Shown here piece after piece: positions 39,616 through 52,682 of a stretch of DNA of 64,000 bases (its first letter is position 1; every line of letters starts with the position of its first letter). The stretch is from Serinus canaria. Taxonomy: Eukaryota; Chordata; Aves; Passeriformes; Fringillidae. The stretch spans positions 47,657,935 to 47,721,934 of the forward strand of contig NC_066317.1 in the NCBI RefSeq assembly GCF_022539315.1. The letters are read 5' to 3'. A program made the position numbers and the translations under genes. The notes below the pieces were generated by a model. The model did not search any database. It was not told the origin of the DNA and saw only the letters and a program-made list of their open reading frames with translations.

Positions 39616-42600
39616 CTGACCACATGTATGCCTCTGGTGCTGCACTGTGACAGTCCTGCCTCTCCCTCTGTGTCGTGGGGAGCCTGGTCAGGTGCCCACA
39701 GTGTGCTCAGGACATCACACAGCTGATGTTTGCTAATGTTCAGCCAAATAATGACCAGTCCAGGGGAATGTGAGTCTCCTTTCCTCAGTCACACACCTTA
39801 GGTGAAGCCCATCCACCTTCCCTCTCTAGGAAGGAGAGAATTAAGTCTCTCAAAATATCTCTGTGTATTCAACCACCCCCTCTCTCCCTTGCTCCACCAA
39901 GACACTTCCTTAGAACAGACCTTTTCTTTGCAAAACAGCCAGAGTCCTTCTCACATGGAAGAGCACAAGGCATTTCAGTGGAGACAGGCTGGCTAACCAA
40001 GATTGGCTGTCTTGGGATGAGCTTCTTGGTGCTGCATGTTCTTCTAAGGTGATCCTGAGTTTTGGGGGAAATCCTATGCTACAACTCCATCATAAACAGT
40101 GTTCTTTAGACCAACTGTGTCATATCTATCAGGAACACTCCGAAATTGAGGGAGACTTCTGAGTAATTTGGCTCAGTTTCAGTGTGACAGAACCAATGTG
40201 ATTACAGGGAAGTATTCTGCCACCCTTCAGAGGGCATGTTTCCTGCAAACTTTAGTTAAATTTATAGCTTCTCTTAGACAAATAGCTGTGAACAAGATAG
40301 CTGCTTTCTGACTAGATACAGACAGAAAAAAATTTGTTCTCAAAAAAATAATTGCTGCTATCCATCATCTGTATCTCATCTCAGAGTGGCCCACTGCAAG
40401 TGTTCTGCTTGGGGTAGCTGTGGGAAATACTATTTGAGTCTTCCAGAACCTGACAACACAAAAAAGTATCATGACACAACTTGGTTCTGGATACCATCAT
40501 TTTTGGCCAAGGGGTCTACTTGAATTTCTGGGTAGAAGATGGGAGGATTTTTTTTCTTACTTAAATTTGTCTCTCTTCTCATTCAGCTCCAGCTCCTGAG
40601 GCAGTCTCATCCCACTCAGGCTGGGGCTTTCCAAGAGGAACACCCTCATTTCTGGGGGAGAAGAAGAAAGATCCTGGCCAGGGCATGGGGAAGCAGGGTG
40701 CTGTAGGCATCATGCCTCCACTGCTGGAGCATCATCCGTGCATGAGCAGGGCAGAAATACAGCCCAGCCAGGCAAAGTGATGCAAGGGCTAGTCCACTTC
40801 ATGGGATTTTGGTACCAAGCAGTTTCATGTTCACTTGAAATCATAATGTTCCCAGAGCATCTTTGCACCCAGAGCATTTTAAACTGCATTGTACAGGTGC
40901 TCGGGGGCAGTCACTGCTGGCACATGGGCTGGCCAGGGGTGTGACCACACCCCAGCTGTGACACAGCCTGGCTGCCTCTCCCAGACCCTCTCCCCGGTCC
41001 CTGACTGCACCATGGCTTGTGAAGCTTCCCACAGGCTGGAGTAGGCTCCACATGAAGTACACAGAGTAGATGTGGCTTGGGAAGAGACCGTCCCCCGACT
41101 GACTACAGTGTGACTGTCCTCTGGTGACAACTAGAAAGATTTGAGAAGTGTGAAAGAATAATTTATTTTGCTATATTTTTGACATATGTTTGGGCACCAG
41201 AATAACTGATACCTTTTACCATTTTCTTGTCTGCTTTTACCAATTTGTATTTTTTTAATGTAATGGTGAGTACATAACCTTTAGTTTAAAATGTTGCTTC
41301 CTTTTGAAATGAAGATCTTATATAAATTATCAAATTGAATCCAAAATATTCTTCAGGCAGTTCAGTATTTACTTATTTTATTTTTTTAAATTACTCTAGC
41401 TAGAGGCATGCTATTGGATTTATAGGTGTTTGGATAACTTAATTTAAAAGAGCAAAACAGACTAAACTAGATAAGAGAAACTTAGGCCAAATTATACTGG
41501 TTGTGACATATGTGATACATAATGCTGTGTAATTAGATATTAAAATGGTTTCTGTACAGCAGGATGTTTTATGAAAATGGGACAAATGTTTTTTAAATGT
41601 ACCACTGGAAACCAGACAGATGGTAACCTATATCCCCAAGGAGGATAGCTGAATTCCACCAAGTTTTTTATATGAATTTGAACTGTAGTGAACAGGAAAG
41701 AAGGGAATTTGTGATTATAGTCTATAGTTTAGATTGTAGTATAATATTTTGCCATTAGTCAATATTTGGCTGAATGTGCAAAGGATGGGTATGTGGTGCT
41801 TAGTCTGGACAGTAATATTTTCTGGGGATTTGTTCTTTCTTGAGCAATAGCAGAGCAGATGGTGACAAAGCAGATCTAGCAATAAATCATAGAGACAGGA
41901 TACTTGAAGGACGCAAGATGATCTAGAGGAACAAAATAGAAACTGAGGGATAATTGTAACACAAATGCAGAGTGTATTCCCAGTAATTTTATTAATGCTG
42001 GGGACAGTACTTAAAGGCTGAGCATTTTCATACAGCTTGGCTGTTAAAACCCCTATTAAAATTTTTAATCAACATCCTTTGGGAGCAGAACTTTCGAGGA
42101 TGCATACAAAAACAGATCTCTGCTATGTACCAAAACTCCTGGTGACCACACAATTTACAAATGCCTGGCAATCATAAAGTGCAAATGCCTTTTAAGACTC
42201 ACTGGGTTTGTGGCTACATGGATTTAGCTCTGAAACCCTGACAGCCTTCAGGACAACCTGATACACTTAATAGTAATGGGAAAGATGCCTACAAATACAA
42301 AAGAAGAAACAGCAATCCCAGGAAGCAACATCTCAGTTGGAAAAATTTTAGCCCACTAGCAGCGGGAGGGTAGTGGTCTGTCTGCCCCCTGCTTGGGAGG
42401 CAGCACAAAGCCGCACCTCTGCCAGAAACTGACACTTTTTTGTCAGCCAGACTGCAGTGTGACCTGGGAATGGTGCTTCCTCATAATTCCCTGCCGTTTG
42501 CTGTCACACCAGCACCTGCATCAGTGCTGACAGTGCCTGTCTCTGTCAGATCTGCTCTCACACTTAGTATTTCAGTGGAATGTTTATAGTTCCATTCTCC

Positions 42601-45600
42601 AAGTTGGAGGCTGCTGATACTGAGGAAGGCAATGATGAGCAGTTCAAGGCCCTGGATAGCCAAGGGTCCATTAGCCCACCTTTCTTGCCCTAAAGCAAGG
42701 CAGAACCTTGGCTTCCAAGGCATGCAATAAGATGAGGAACTGTCAATTCCTAGCTTGTCAAGCTCAGGCAAAGGATTACTGTTGCATTTGGTACTTGCAT
42801 AATCTAAAAGACAAACTATCCATTGATTCAACCCACAGATCTCCACATCAGATCATTATTGGTGCCTTTCAGGATGCACCAGGCACAGGCAGCATCATAC
42901 AGCCCTGACATGCAGTCAAGCCTGACTTATCCTGCAGTGATTATCAAGTGGTTGGTACTCATGCACCCCCTTGCATCACTTGTTGCTCACTTTAAGTTAG
43001 CATGTCTTCTAATCTGCCTCATCTCAGTGACCCTCTGAGACAGCCCTACTACAAATAATGGCTGAACGAGGTGTGTTTGTGTGCTGCACGAAGGAGTGTC
43101 ACACAGAGGAGACTCCTTTTAGCAGATGAAGAACCAGGCAAACTAAAGGCAGAACTACTGAAAAGGCAGACTGTCATTTTTGATAAAAAATGTATCATGA
43201 AAACATCTTCCAACAGCTTGCAGAGACAGTAATTTTCAATAATAATTATAAAAATAAAACTATTAAACTCAGATTAGCAGGTTTTTTTGGTATTGCAATA
43301 CCTCCCTTTTATTTTTCTGGTCACATATTAGAATAACTTATTGAAATGTGAAAACGGGTAGAAAAGTGAAACAAGCCATTAATGGGAAGAGCTAAAAGCA
43401 TAGTATTTTTTTTGGTTTTTCAATAGCTTGTCTCCAAGTTTGAACAAAGAGAGTAACAAAGCTTATGTCCCCTGTCTGCACATATTCTTGCATAGTAGCT
43501 GGAATTCAGCATTACATTGTAGATTTTCAAGAAGCAGCAGCCTGATTTCCCATGTACACATATATATCAAACTCTGTATAATCAAGGCTTGCATGCTGAC
43601 ATCCATTTGGGATGTGGTTGCTGATTTGTCCATTTCTGACTATCACCAGGACATTTATGTATTAGCTAGATACTGCAGAAGTACCATTCTTTGAGTACTA
43701 GACTATGTGTAAGGGGACAGAACTTCTGCCACGTGATACAAACAAAATTAGTTTGATTGGAAATTATGTGGTGCAGACATATATAGAGCTAGAAAATCAG
43801 CTGATTTCAGCAGGGTTGCTGTGTTGGCTTTCCTTGTCCATCATCAGTGATACATTCTTCTCCCTAGCTTTGTTTACCTTCCCCTTGGTCTGAGGTAACA
43901 CTTGGACAAGACCACTGCCTTTATTTTACCTCAAATTCCCTCTGTGGTGCCTTAACTTACAGTCCAAGCTCCAGGTATCCATGGAGGCTTATTCAGGGGA
44001 GGGCCTTTGGTGGTCACAGATTCCGTCTGTCCCATAACTTGGGCTGACCTTTGTCTAAAGAAGCAACTGCTCATAGGCATATCACTGGTGAAACAATTTG
44101 CCAAAGCAGGAATTTTGGTTGGTATGCATTACCCAGGATGATCTCCCTTTTTTTCTCCTCCTTCCTATCAAAGAAGGGATGAGAAGATAATGCGACAAGA
44201 ATTTACTTATGTCTCTTCAATTGTAAAAACCATTTATAAGAAAAAGTGTTAGAACAAAAAGTTTTAACGAGTCACATTTCAGATGCCTTAAATAATGTTT
44301 CCTTCCTGACAACACTAAAAGATCATTGGAGTAAGGAGGTTGAAGTTCTTGCATCTGAAACCTTGCACGTTGGTTGTCCATTAATGCTGTAAAAAGCCAG
44401 GGTCATACTAACACCTTTGATCCTCTAGAGTAATTAACTCTGAAAAAAAACAAGCCAGACTTATTAAATCTTGACAATAGCAAAAAAATTACCAAACCAG
44501 GAGGTAAATGCATTGTAACACGGTGGTGCAACTTTTTCAGTCGTGAAGAGAGCTGAGCATCTCTTCAAGGGCAGAGATGTCTTTACTCTTCCTAAATTTT
44601 AATTCTTCATCAAAGTCAATATTAGAAGAGAAGCACAGTATCTGGATCTATATTCAGTACTAGCTCTTTGTGACAGGGCTCCTTCCATCCTAAAGCAAAG
44701 GAGGAAAGTCCCAGGGAGTCCAGACCTGGGAGCCCACCTGCACTGTTCACCAGGGGGTTTGGGTGGTGCCTGCTCCAGCAACAGAGAGAATAACATCCTC
44801 ATGTTATTCATGAACAAGTCTACCATCTTGCTCCTTGTAACAATTTCACATTGCTGTGAAGTGCAGCATAAAAAGTTTAATAAGAGAGGCCATGTAACTC
44901 ATAATTTTAAAAATACTCTTTTAGTTTAAGAAAATTGTTCTGTTAGTCTGAGACATAATGATGAAAGAGAAGCCACTTGTGCACAAACAATTTTACTAAA
45001 TAATTAAACTTATTTCATCTTACTGTTAGCAGAGGGAAGTGTGATGGCTTCTTTTGCCATCACTTGGAGTTAGTATTAAGGTCTGTTTTGAAAGGTATTG
45101 CTTCAGTGGATGAGTAGTACAATTACAAAACACACTCAAATATCCAATGAGAAATGTTCTTAAGGTATGATTCAGTAAGATTATAGTTACTGGTATAAAA
45201 TTTTCAGTGCTATCTTGTGCACAGCTGTTATTTTTAAGGAGAAAAAAAATCCCTTTCGGTGCTAAAGCTGTGGAAATTAGGCCCATTTCATGTCAAGAAT
45301 GATGTATGGACTGATAGCTCCTGAAAGGTGAAGACTTACTTATCAGACGTCTACCTTTAGAGTTATGGCTGGCTAAAGTAATTTGACCAATTACTTTTAC
45401 TGATGTCCTGAGCAGTCTGTGAGCTTGTTTTTGTTACCAGTGACAGTATGGTCCAATTTGATGCCCTCAGACCAACATAACTAAACAAATGGGCTTTCCA
45501 TTCCAAAGAAAATATAACCTAAAGCAAGCTGTGACTTATGTGAAACAAATGCTGGCTCCAGCCCTTGGGGTCTGTAGTCTTACCTCCGGCCAAATTACCT

Positions 45601-48189
45601 TTAAAACCACACAGGAAAACTCTGAAATTCAATTAATGAGTACTTACTACCAAAAAATAAATTGCTAGGGCCTGTGTGGATACTGGAAAAAATATCAAAC
45701 TTTCCAGAAGTGCAGCTTTTTATGAAATGTTCTAATGACTTGAGAGGTTGGGGCACTGGCTGAGCAGCTCTGCTCCATAAGAGCAGCAGAAGGAGTAGCA
45801 GCACAGAACGTGCTGCTCTGGCTTGACTTTCCTGTGATACCACATATCCTGCAATTAAAACCACAAAATATGTGTACCTGACTGAAAATGGGGCTGTTTT
45901 GTTTGCCTCTGATACAGAAGCAGAAATCACTTTGCACTTTACACAGTCCTAATCTCTTTCCTTTTCCTGTTTTCTCATTGACAGGAGTTGGTGTTCTTTT
46001 GCCCCTCAGAAAGTGAAAGGTTGGAGGGTGTTGTAGAATAAAGAAATAATAAACCATTACAGTTACAATTAAGTTTATTTTCCTTATTCCACATTACCAA
46101 CTCTCTGTGGTTCTGAGGTCTGGTCTCAGTAACAACAGAAAACACAAGGACATAAATCCCTGTTGTTATTTTTCGCGTTTTATGTAAACTAAACCAAAAT
46201 AAAGAGAAATAAAATAAAAATGTTTGGGATATCTGTATAACATAGGAAATGTTTAGGCAATGTAAGAATAAAATGCATTTCCTGACATTATGAAACACTG
46301 GAGCTTTTTTTCTCTCCTGTCAGGAGAAGGACAAGGAGAAAGAGTATGGACAATGACTTTTTTAGAGCTCCAGCCCCTGGAATCATATCACTTTGAAAAT
46401 AACATATTTTATTTTATTTTCAAGATAGTTGCCTATCCTTGTGAAACTAGGCAACTCTCTTAAAATAGTTTGCTTAGGTAAAAACAGTCTGAGTTATTAT
46501 TTTAGAAGAGGTGACACAGAGAAGATACTCCAGTGCCTCTTTTCCCCACCATTCTTTCACTCCTGAGCACCTCCCTAGAATTTATACTTTTCTTCACTGT
46601 AGCAACAAGAACTGTTTACAGCTACATGTCCAAGATCAGAGACATGTACACTCATCTCTCTTAAGGTTGTTTAGCTTTACACAAATGTCAAAAATGTTTA
46701 CTTTTGTTACTACAGTTACTAGAAAGAAACTCATCGTGCTAGTTGTTCATCTTGTTTATTCTCATTATCCTGGGCTTGACAGCATGACATCAAGATTATC
46801 TGGGTATACCTGTGGCTCAGAGGACTCTTACCAATACCTGTGTAGAGTCAGATGTCAGGTTGCATTTTCTTATAATGAAAATACCCAGTTTTATCTTCTG
46901 GGACTCTTGTGACCCCCATCCTTACTTTGGGCCAACTATTTAGCAACTGCAGTCACATGGATTTACTCAAATACTGATGCAGACCAGAGTGTACAGCAGG
47001 AGCAATCAGAAATTACTCTGATGAAAAGTGTTTGGAGTGTGACTTTGGGTGTCCTCCAGAAATTTTCCTTTTAAAAGGACACTGTAAACTTCAGCTGCAG
47101 CAGTATTACAGAATTAAGAATAGATTTCTCATATATGCCTGTGTTCTCCAGAAATATGGTGTGGCATTTACCAAACACACGACTCTCAGCACAAAGTATA
47201 AGTTTATAGTTCCCATTTCTACTTGTAAACATGCTTGAGATTTTGCTTTTGACAAGTACCATTGATGGATTTACACTTGTGAAAATTGGAACTGGATTCC
47301 TGCAGGGGGCAAGTCTGATTTTATTTCATATAAGAATACAAATGTATTTCCAAAAATCACATAATCAAAGCTCTAACTCTGAAAGAATTGCAGACTATAT
47401 TTTCACCCTTCAAGTTGAAGTTACGCTTTTGAAAAATTCCTTGTTGCTTTATTTCATCACTCTTCTAAATATGGAGAACCAGGTTCAGACTCAAAAGGGA
47501 ATCTGGGATCCCAGCTTTCTTCCCGTTCACATATTCATCCCAGCTGTAAAGGTCTGTTGGTTAAATCAGGCCTTTAAAATTACTCCTCTGTAATGCTGTG
47601 TCTTACAATTCAGCCTTTCCCAATCATCTTTGTAACTCAACTGCCCTCCAAGGATTCACAGAGGAGTGACTGACTGGCATTGAGACTGGATAAATTATTC
47701 TGTTGATGGTGCCTAGGAGGTAATAAAATTCACTTGAGTCCCTCAGATCTGGAAAGCCAATGAAGTCAGAAGAAGGAAATAGCAATAAAAGCTGTGTTTT
47801 GTCAAAAAGTCAGTGAGTGTGTGACTGTGAATAGCTACAAGGGGTAGTCTCTAGAAAAAGAGGTTACCATTTCTGCAGACACCTTTGACACAGACAAAAC
47901 CTAGAAATAATGGATGATATCTCCATTACCTAGCACTGTACCTCGTTCATTTTCTTTGTGACCAGAAGAATATTTATATAGCAGTTTCCAGCCAGGGAGC
48001 TCAAGAAGCTTTAAAAACTACAATTAGTCTCACCTCTGAGTTTGGGCAGTGCTATCTCTATTGCACAGATGGAACAACATTAACACGAGGAAGCTGTTTA
48101 TCAAATGAGCCAAACCAGCCTGCAGAGAAGGTAAAGCATAAGCCCCCAAATGCCTGCCCCCTGCTCCTGCACTTTGTCCATTTTTCCGT

Positions 48190-48660
48190 CAAAAAGCCTT
48201 AATGAGCTTTATATATGTATGGAAATATCAATGCATAATAATCTGCCTTAGCATTCCGAGGGAGGGCTAAAAAATGTAAGAATAAGACATAAATCATTGA
48301 TTAAAATGTCAGAAGTGATAAGAATAAAAGATTGCTTCTGCCTTTGCTGAATTACATATGCAAATTTGCATACACTACAAAATGAACATCTCTAAATGAA
48401 TGAATTAGAATCTCATGTAGAAATGACTGAACCACATTTGCATACAACATTTATTAGGAGGAGATGTTCTTATTTTTGGAATAAACAGTGAGAACAAATC
48501 CCCGGAATCTGCTGAAGCAGCGTGTGCCTGCAGCTTGTCAGAGCACACAATCCGCCCTGCCAGTGTCTGCAAACAAATATGAATTGTGCCCCGAAAAACC
48601 ATAACTAGAAGAATCAGGAAAACATGAATGCATCCCAATAATTTACAGGAGTTTATCACA
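48190..48660. promoter_or_regulatory. Candidate conserved non-coding element with POU octamer sites
   Basis: AT-rich, repeat-free DNA with an overlapping inverted pair of octamers forming the palindrome ATGCAAATTTGCAT (48358-48371) and a third octamer ATTTGCAT at 48436-48443. Octamers bind Oct/POU-domain factors (established). Conservation and enhancer activity are not shown by this sequence alone; this is a guess from composition and motif clustering. Confidence 0.35.
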
Positions 48661-49370
48661 TTGTTTGCAGTCTGAAGAAATTAAAACCACTGAGTTTTTC
48701 TTGATATTATTTTCTTTCAGACAGCCAGATTAGTACTTTGGCAGGTTTGACTTCACCATCAGGACAGGAGCATCCATATGTATTTGAAACAAACTTTATA
48801 TTCTACTAGCTAAAAGACAGGCAACTTTTCAGTAAGACCAACCCAAAGGTATTGATGCAATTAAAAAGTATTGGAATTGGAAAGTACAGCATACCCTACG
48901 TATATATCCAGGTCCCCAAATTATCTGGCATGGAGATCATGAAATAAAAATCCTATCTGAAGTCTATGTTCCTATTCGATGTATGAATTCAAAACATTGT
49001 AATTTTCACAAGATTTCATGAAGTGCTGAATCTTCTTTGAGGCTTTATTTCACCCAGAGCTTCTTTTATTTGAAGAAAAGGTGAGCATGCTCAGCATCTG
49101 CATTTTCAGCCACTACAAAAACTATTCCAAGTATAGGAAATTCCTTTTAGTTAGTTATGGCTAAAGCACCAGGGGAGGGAGGAGAACAGGAGGAAAGCCA
49201 TCCTGACTCCCACCCACAGGCATCCCACAAGAGACTCAGACCACCTCTTCTTCCTTTGTTGCTAGTTACTTCTTAAAAGGAAGAGCTTGTGGAAAAACGC
49301 ATGAGCTTCTTCTCCCTGGGCACCGTATTTGCAGAATATCTACAACTATTTCAGATGCTTTGCGAGTTCA

Positions 49371-49520
49371 TGTCGTGGTTTAATCCCGGCCGGCAGCTCG
49401 GCCCCACGCAGCCTCTCACTCACTCTCTTTGGTGGGATAAGGGAAATCGGACAGGTAAAATCCCCATACTAACCACTATGAAGAAAATTCACTCTACCCC
49501 AGCCAAACAAAACCAGCGCA
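49371..49520 (+). mobile_element. Short LTR-like sequence (avian ERV type), copy 2
   Basis: 150 bases starting TGTCGTGGTTTAATCCCGGC, with CACGCAGCCTCTCACTCACT inside, and ending TTCACTCTACCCCAGCC, then AAACAAAACCAGCGCA. The 5' and 3' thirds match the ends of a passerine/avian ERV LTR that I recall, with the long centre missing. Same architecture as 33212-33336. No target-site duplication was found and no viral genes are present. Confidence 0.65.
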
Positions 49521-49557
49521 ATTTATCAAAATACAATGGAATGCAATGAGGAGGGAG

Positions 49558-49559
<2 letters not shown>

Positions 49560-49590
<31 letters not shown>
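49560..49590. repeat. Poly(A) tract, 31 bases
   Basis: Uninterrupted A run between the short LTR-like sequence and a GC-rich block. It may mark an old retrotransposed tail, but no parent sequence is recognised. Confidence 0.9.
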
Positions 49591-49592
<2 letters not shown>

Positions 49593-49599
49593 AAAGCCA

Positions 49600-50110
49600 C
49601 CTTTTCTACACACGCTGCTGCTTTTTCCTGGAAGGCCTGTTGCCCGTGTTAATGTCTTCCAAGGGCCAACCCGCTGGAGCTGGGGTACCTCTGGCTCCGG
49701 AGCTCTGAGGGCCCGGCGCGGGGCGGGATCGGCGGCGCTGCCGGAGCGCCTCCAAAAGGGGGCCGGGAGCGCCCTCTGCAGGCGCTGCCGGAGCCTGCGG
49801 GTGCCCCCCTCAGGCGGCCCGGCCCGGCCCGGCCCGGCGGCACCGCGGCCAGCGTCGCGTCCTGAGCCTAACCCTGCTCCAGCACCCTGTCCTGAGCCTA
49901 ACCCTGCTCCGGCACCGCGTCCTGAGCCTAACCCTGCTCCGGCACCCTGTCCTGAGCCTAACCCTGCTCCGGCACCGCAGCCACTGTCGCTTCCTGAGCC
50001 TAACCCTGCTCGTCACCGCACTCCGGTTTGTCCCAGCGCGTCCCCCGCGTCAGCATCCCCTGGCAGATGCTCCCCCTTTCGCTCGCTGCCTGTGTCAGGC
50101 CCCCCCCAGC
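49600..50110. other. GC-rich, CpG-rich block with minisatellite
   Basis: About 500 bases of very high GC in otherwise AT-rich intergenic DNA. It includes a (GGCCC)n run near 49817-49838, a repeated GCGCTGCCGGAGC motif, and the 30-bp minisatellite. A + frame (49546-50313) is open through it but starts in the poly(A) tract, is low-complexity Pro/Ala/Arg and runs into CR1-derived sequence, so it is not called as a gene. A CpG-island promoter for an unannotated transcript is possible but unsupported. Confidence 0.6.
49861..50013. repeat. 30-bp minisatellite (CCTGAGCCTAACCCTGCTCC core), 4 copies plus partial
   Basis: Full copies start at 49861, 49891, 49921 and 49951, with a partial fifth from about 49993. 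The last four bases alternate between CTGT and GCGT/GCAG, giving a 60-bp higher-order pattern. Because 30 is a multiple of three, it stays open in one frame as a PEPNPAPAP repeat. Confidence 0.95.
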
Positions 50111-50500
50111 AATTCACAGGTTACGCCCGAGCACGGGATGCCGTCCAGAGGGACCTGGACAAGCTCACCAGGTGGGCATACGGGGGGTTCAACAAAGGCA
50201 AATGCAAGGCCCCTCGCCCCTTGGGTCGGGACAGCCCCGAGTATGGCCCCAGGCTGGGGGATGGATGGCTGGAGAGAGCCCTGCGAGAGCGACCTGGGAA
50301 TGCTGGTGGATGAGAGGCTGGACGTGACCTGGCAATGGGCTGTTGAACATGGAGAAAAGAATCTCTCTCTCTTCAGTGAGACCTCATTGCAGCCTTTCAA
50401 GGGACTTCAAGGAGTCTTACAAGAAAGATGGGGACAAACTTTTCATCAGGGTCTATTGCAATAGGACAAGGGGTAATGATTATGGAAGTTATAGAAATAG
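50110..50500 (+). mobile_element. CR1 LINE fragment, internally deleted 3' region
   Basis: + strand CR1 coding remnants: VQRDLDKLTRWA, FNKGKCKAP, LGDGWLERAL, then GMLVDERLDVTWQWA. After a deletion come SYKKDGDKLFIRVYCNRTRGN. The order matches the CR1 reverse-transcriptase C-terminal region, but roughly 300 bases of the usual sequence between these blocks, and the typical 3' end, are missing. It is fused directly to the GC-rich minisatellite block on its left. Confidence 0.8.
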
Positions 50501-52682
50501 GATTTTAAAGAAACCTGGATTCTGCTTGCCAAAGACATTTTTCTGTGATATTCGTAGTTCTCAGAGACATAAAACACCATAGTACCATGGTACAAATGAA
50601 TTTTGGACAGTTGGCTACATTCTCAGTAACACTATGTACCAGATAACTCTCGAGGAAAGCTGTGTGAAAAGGAGGGTGGTGGCATTGTGGCCTTTCGCAA
50701 CATTCCTATTTCTCTGTTGCTCTGAAGTGTAGGATACAGGACATCATTCTGTGCAAAGAAAGGGCTCAAAACATGCCCAAAAATCAGAACAACTGTCTGT
50801 CTACACATCCTGACTTCATATTGCTCAGAGTTTCTTCCAAAGGTGTGAAGTCATATCTTCCCAGCCTTTCCCTTCTTGGCAATTCCATCTCACTTTTGGC
50901 AAGCTTCAGTACATCAGTCCCTCTAAGCCCATAGCTGTAATTTGGAAGGACTAATTTTTATTTTTTTTATTATTAGACCAAAGCACAAGTTTGAGCAAGG
51001 AACTTTATGCTAATTGAACATTTAAAGACTCCATCCTTCTCATCATAAACTAGAAAGGCTTCCTAGAACAGACAAACAAAATAAAAATTTCTCCACTGAG
51101 GAGAGTCTCCCTCAACTTACAAATCCGAAACCAAGAAGAATAAAAAAACATATCCAAGAAAATTATCTTTTAAAGATGATCATATTCTTGAAAACACAAT
51201 ATGCATTGCTCTGCATATACTTTGGGGGGAAACCAATATGTGCTAAATGTATTTTCTCCATCTTTGGATACAATCTTTTAGTGTTGGAGACATGCCAATC
51301 AGCTGGCATTCCCTGTTCCATAATGGACTGAACATGCTCCCACAGTCATTCCTCTCAAGTTATACCCTGGATGGATTTATCCCTTTGTGTCCTTTCATCA
51401 GGTTTCACCAGACAGCTGTTAACAGGAGGCCAGAAGGAAATATTGGCAAATGTGTCAAAAAGTGGTCATAGCTGTTTGACCATTCTGAGTCTGAATATAA
51501 TAAGTATTGATTTTTTTCCTCTTTCTTTTGTATTTGGTACCATTAGTTTAGCATTTTGTTACCATATAATTATTAGAAAAAAACCAGAATCAATATAAAT
51601 ACAGCCTTTCTGTTCTTAATTTTCTGAATTATCTATACTCATTTTCACTTGGATTTGGATGCATTTTTTTTAAATGCTCTATTATCATAAACAAAAAGGA
51701 AAAAAGTCCAATCCTATGATTCCAGAAATTTCTTTTAAGTTCAGTAGGGGGGGTACTAAGCATTTACAGCAAAAATCAGACTTGTGTTTCAGAAGCTTCC
51801 TTTCCAGTCTGGAAATAGCAAACTGCTGCTTATTCTATGGATTTGTACAAGATAGATCCAAACTGATGGGATTCTAACCCAGCAGTCATCCAGGAGGTAC
51901 TTAAAAAACAATTATCTCACAGCAGAAGGATCTTTCATTAGAAACCTATGTAGAAATAAGTGGAAATTTTATGCAGGTTCTGTTGTCATGGTTGTCTCTG
52001 TACAAATCACAAAACTTTAAAATAACTCCCAGCACCAGGTACTGTGTTACCACTGTCAGGTAGAAGCACAGAAAAGTCCTCAGGACAAGAGAAGATGGAC
52101 CACTCTCAGAGGGAGATTATGGAAGATACTATGAACTCAAGTCACAAACTTCTTCACATTATTTTATTCATTTTTGCACTTGCCTTGGAACACTGATGAT
52201 CAAAAAGAGGTCTTGGTTTGAGGTCTTGATCTTAGATTTCCCAAATTGATCCAAATCTGTCATTTTTACAATATATGGTCTTAAAAACAACGAGTCTTCT
52301 AAAATCAAAGAAACCAACCCAGTATCCAGCTAGCCTGGTGCAACGTCATTCTTGAGGGAGCTCTGAAGAACCTCCAGCTAGGCCCTCTCTGTAAAAACAA
52401 TGAACCACCAAAAACTGGTCTCTCTTCTCCCTACAACCCAAAGATCTCCTGCCCACTGGTCTCTGAACCTGCCTAAACCACACCACCAGAACCAGCAGCT
52501 CGGTTCAGCCACAGTGGGTGTTCTGTACCATGGTCAGAAGCAGAGCAGCTCGTACCCAGTGGCCTCACGGGACACTCTTGCTGGGCTGGTTTCAGCTGGA
52601 TGGGGCTCTTGGCCCAGACCTCTCACTTCTCCTCTTGCCCTGCCCAGCCACAGAGGATTGCTCAATAGCAAGCCCTCTGACT
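50501..52682. other. Intergenic stretch, nothing recognised
   Basis: About 2.2 kb of AT-rich DNA with no gene, RNA gene or transposon that I can identify. Confidence 0.6.

Larger units (their letters stand above)
34941..49370. other. Long intergenic stretch, mostly unique AT-rich DNA
   Basis: About 14 kb in which I recognise no gene or transposon. It contains two neighbouring hairpins near 39.5 kb and a candidate conserved non-coding element near 48.2-48.66 kb (listed separately). Reading frames up to about 148 codons occur, for example around 35.84-36.32 kb on both strands and 46.51-46.91 kb (+). They have no recognisable domain, and frames open on both strands at once suggest base composition rather than coding. 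Confidence 0.6.

Noticed and set aside
46511..46912. 133-codon + frame in intergenic DNA
   Set aside because: No recognisable domain, no promoter or splice context, and length within chance for a 64-kb window.
49546..50313. 255-codon + frame through the GC-rich block
   Set aside because: It starts inside a poly(A) tract giving a lysine run, continues as low-complexity minisatellite translation, and ends in out-of-context CR1 coding sequence. No known domain is present.
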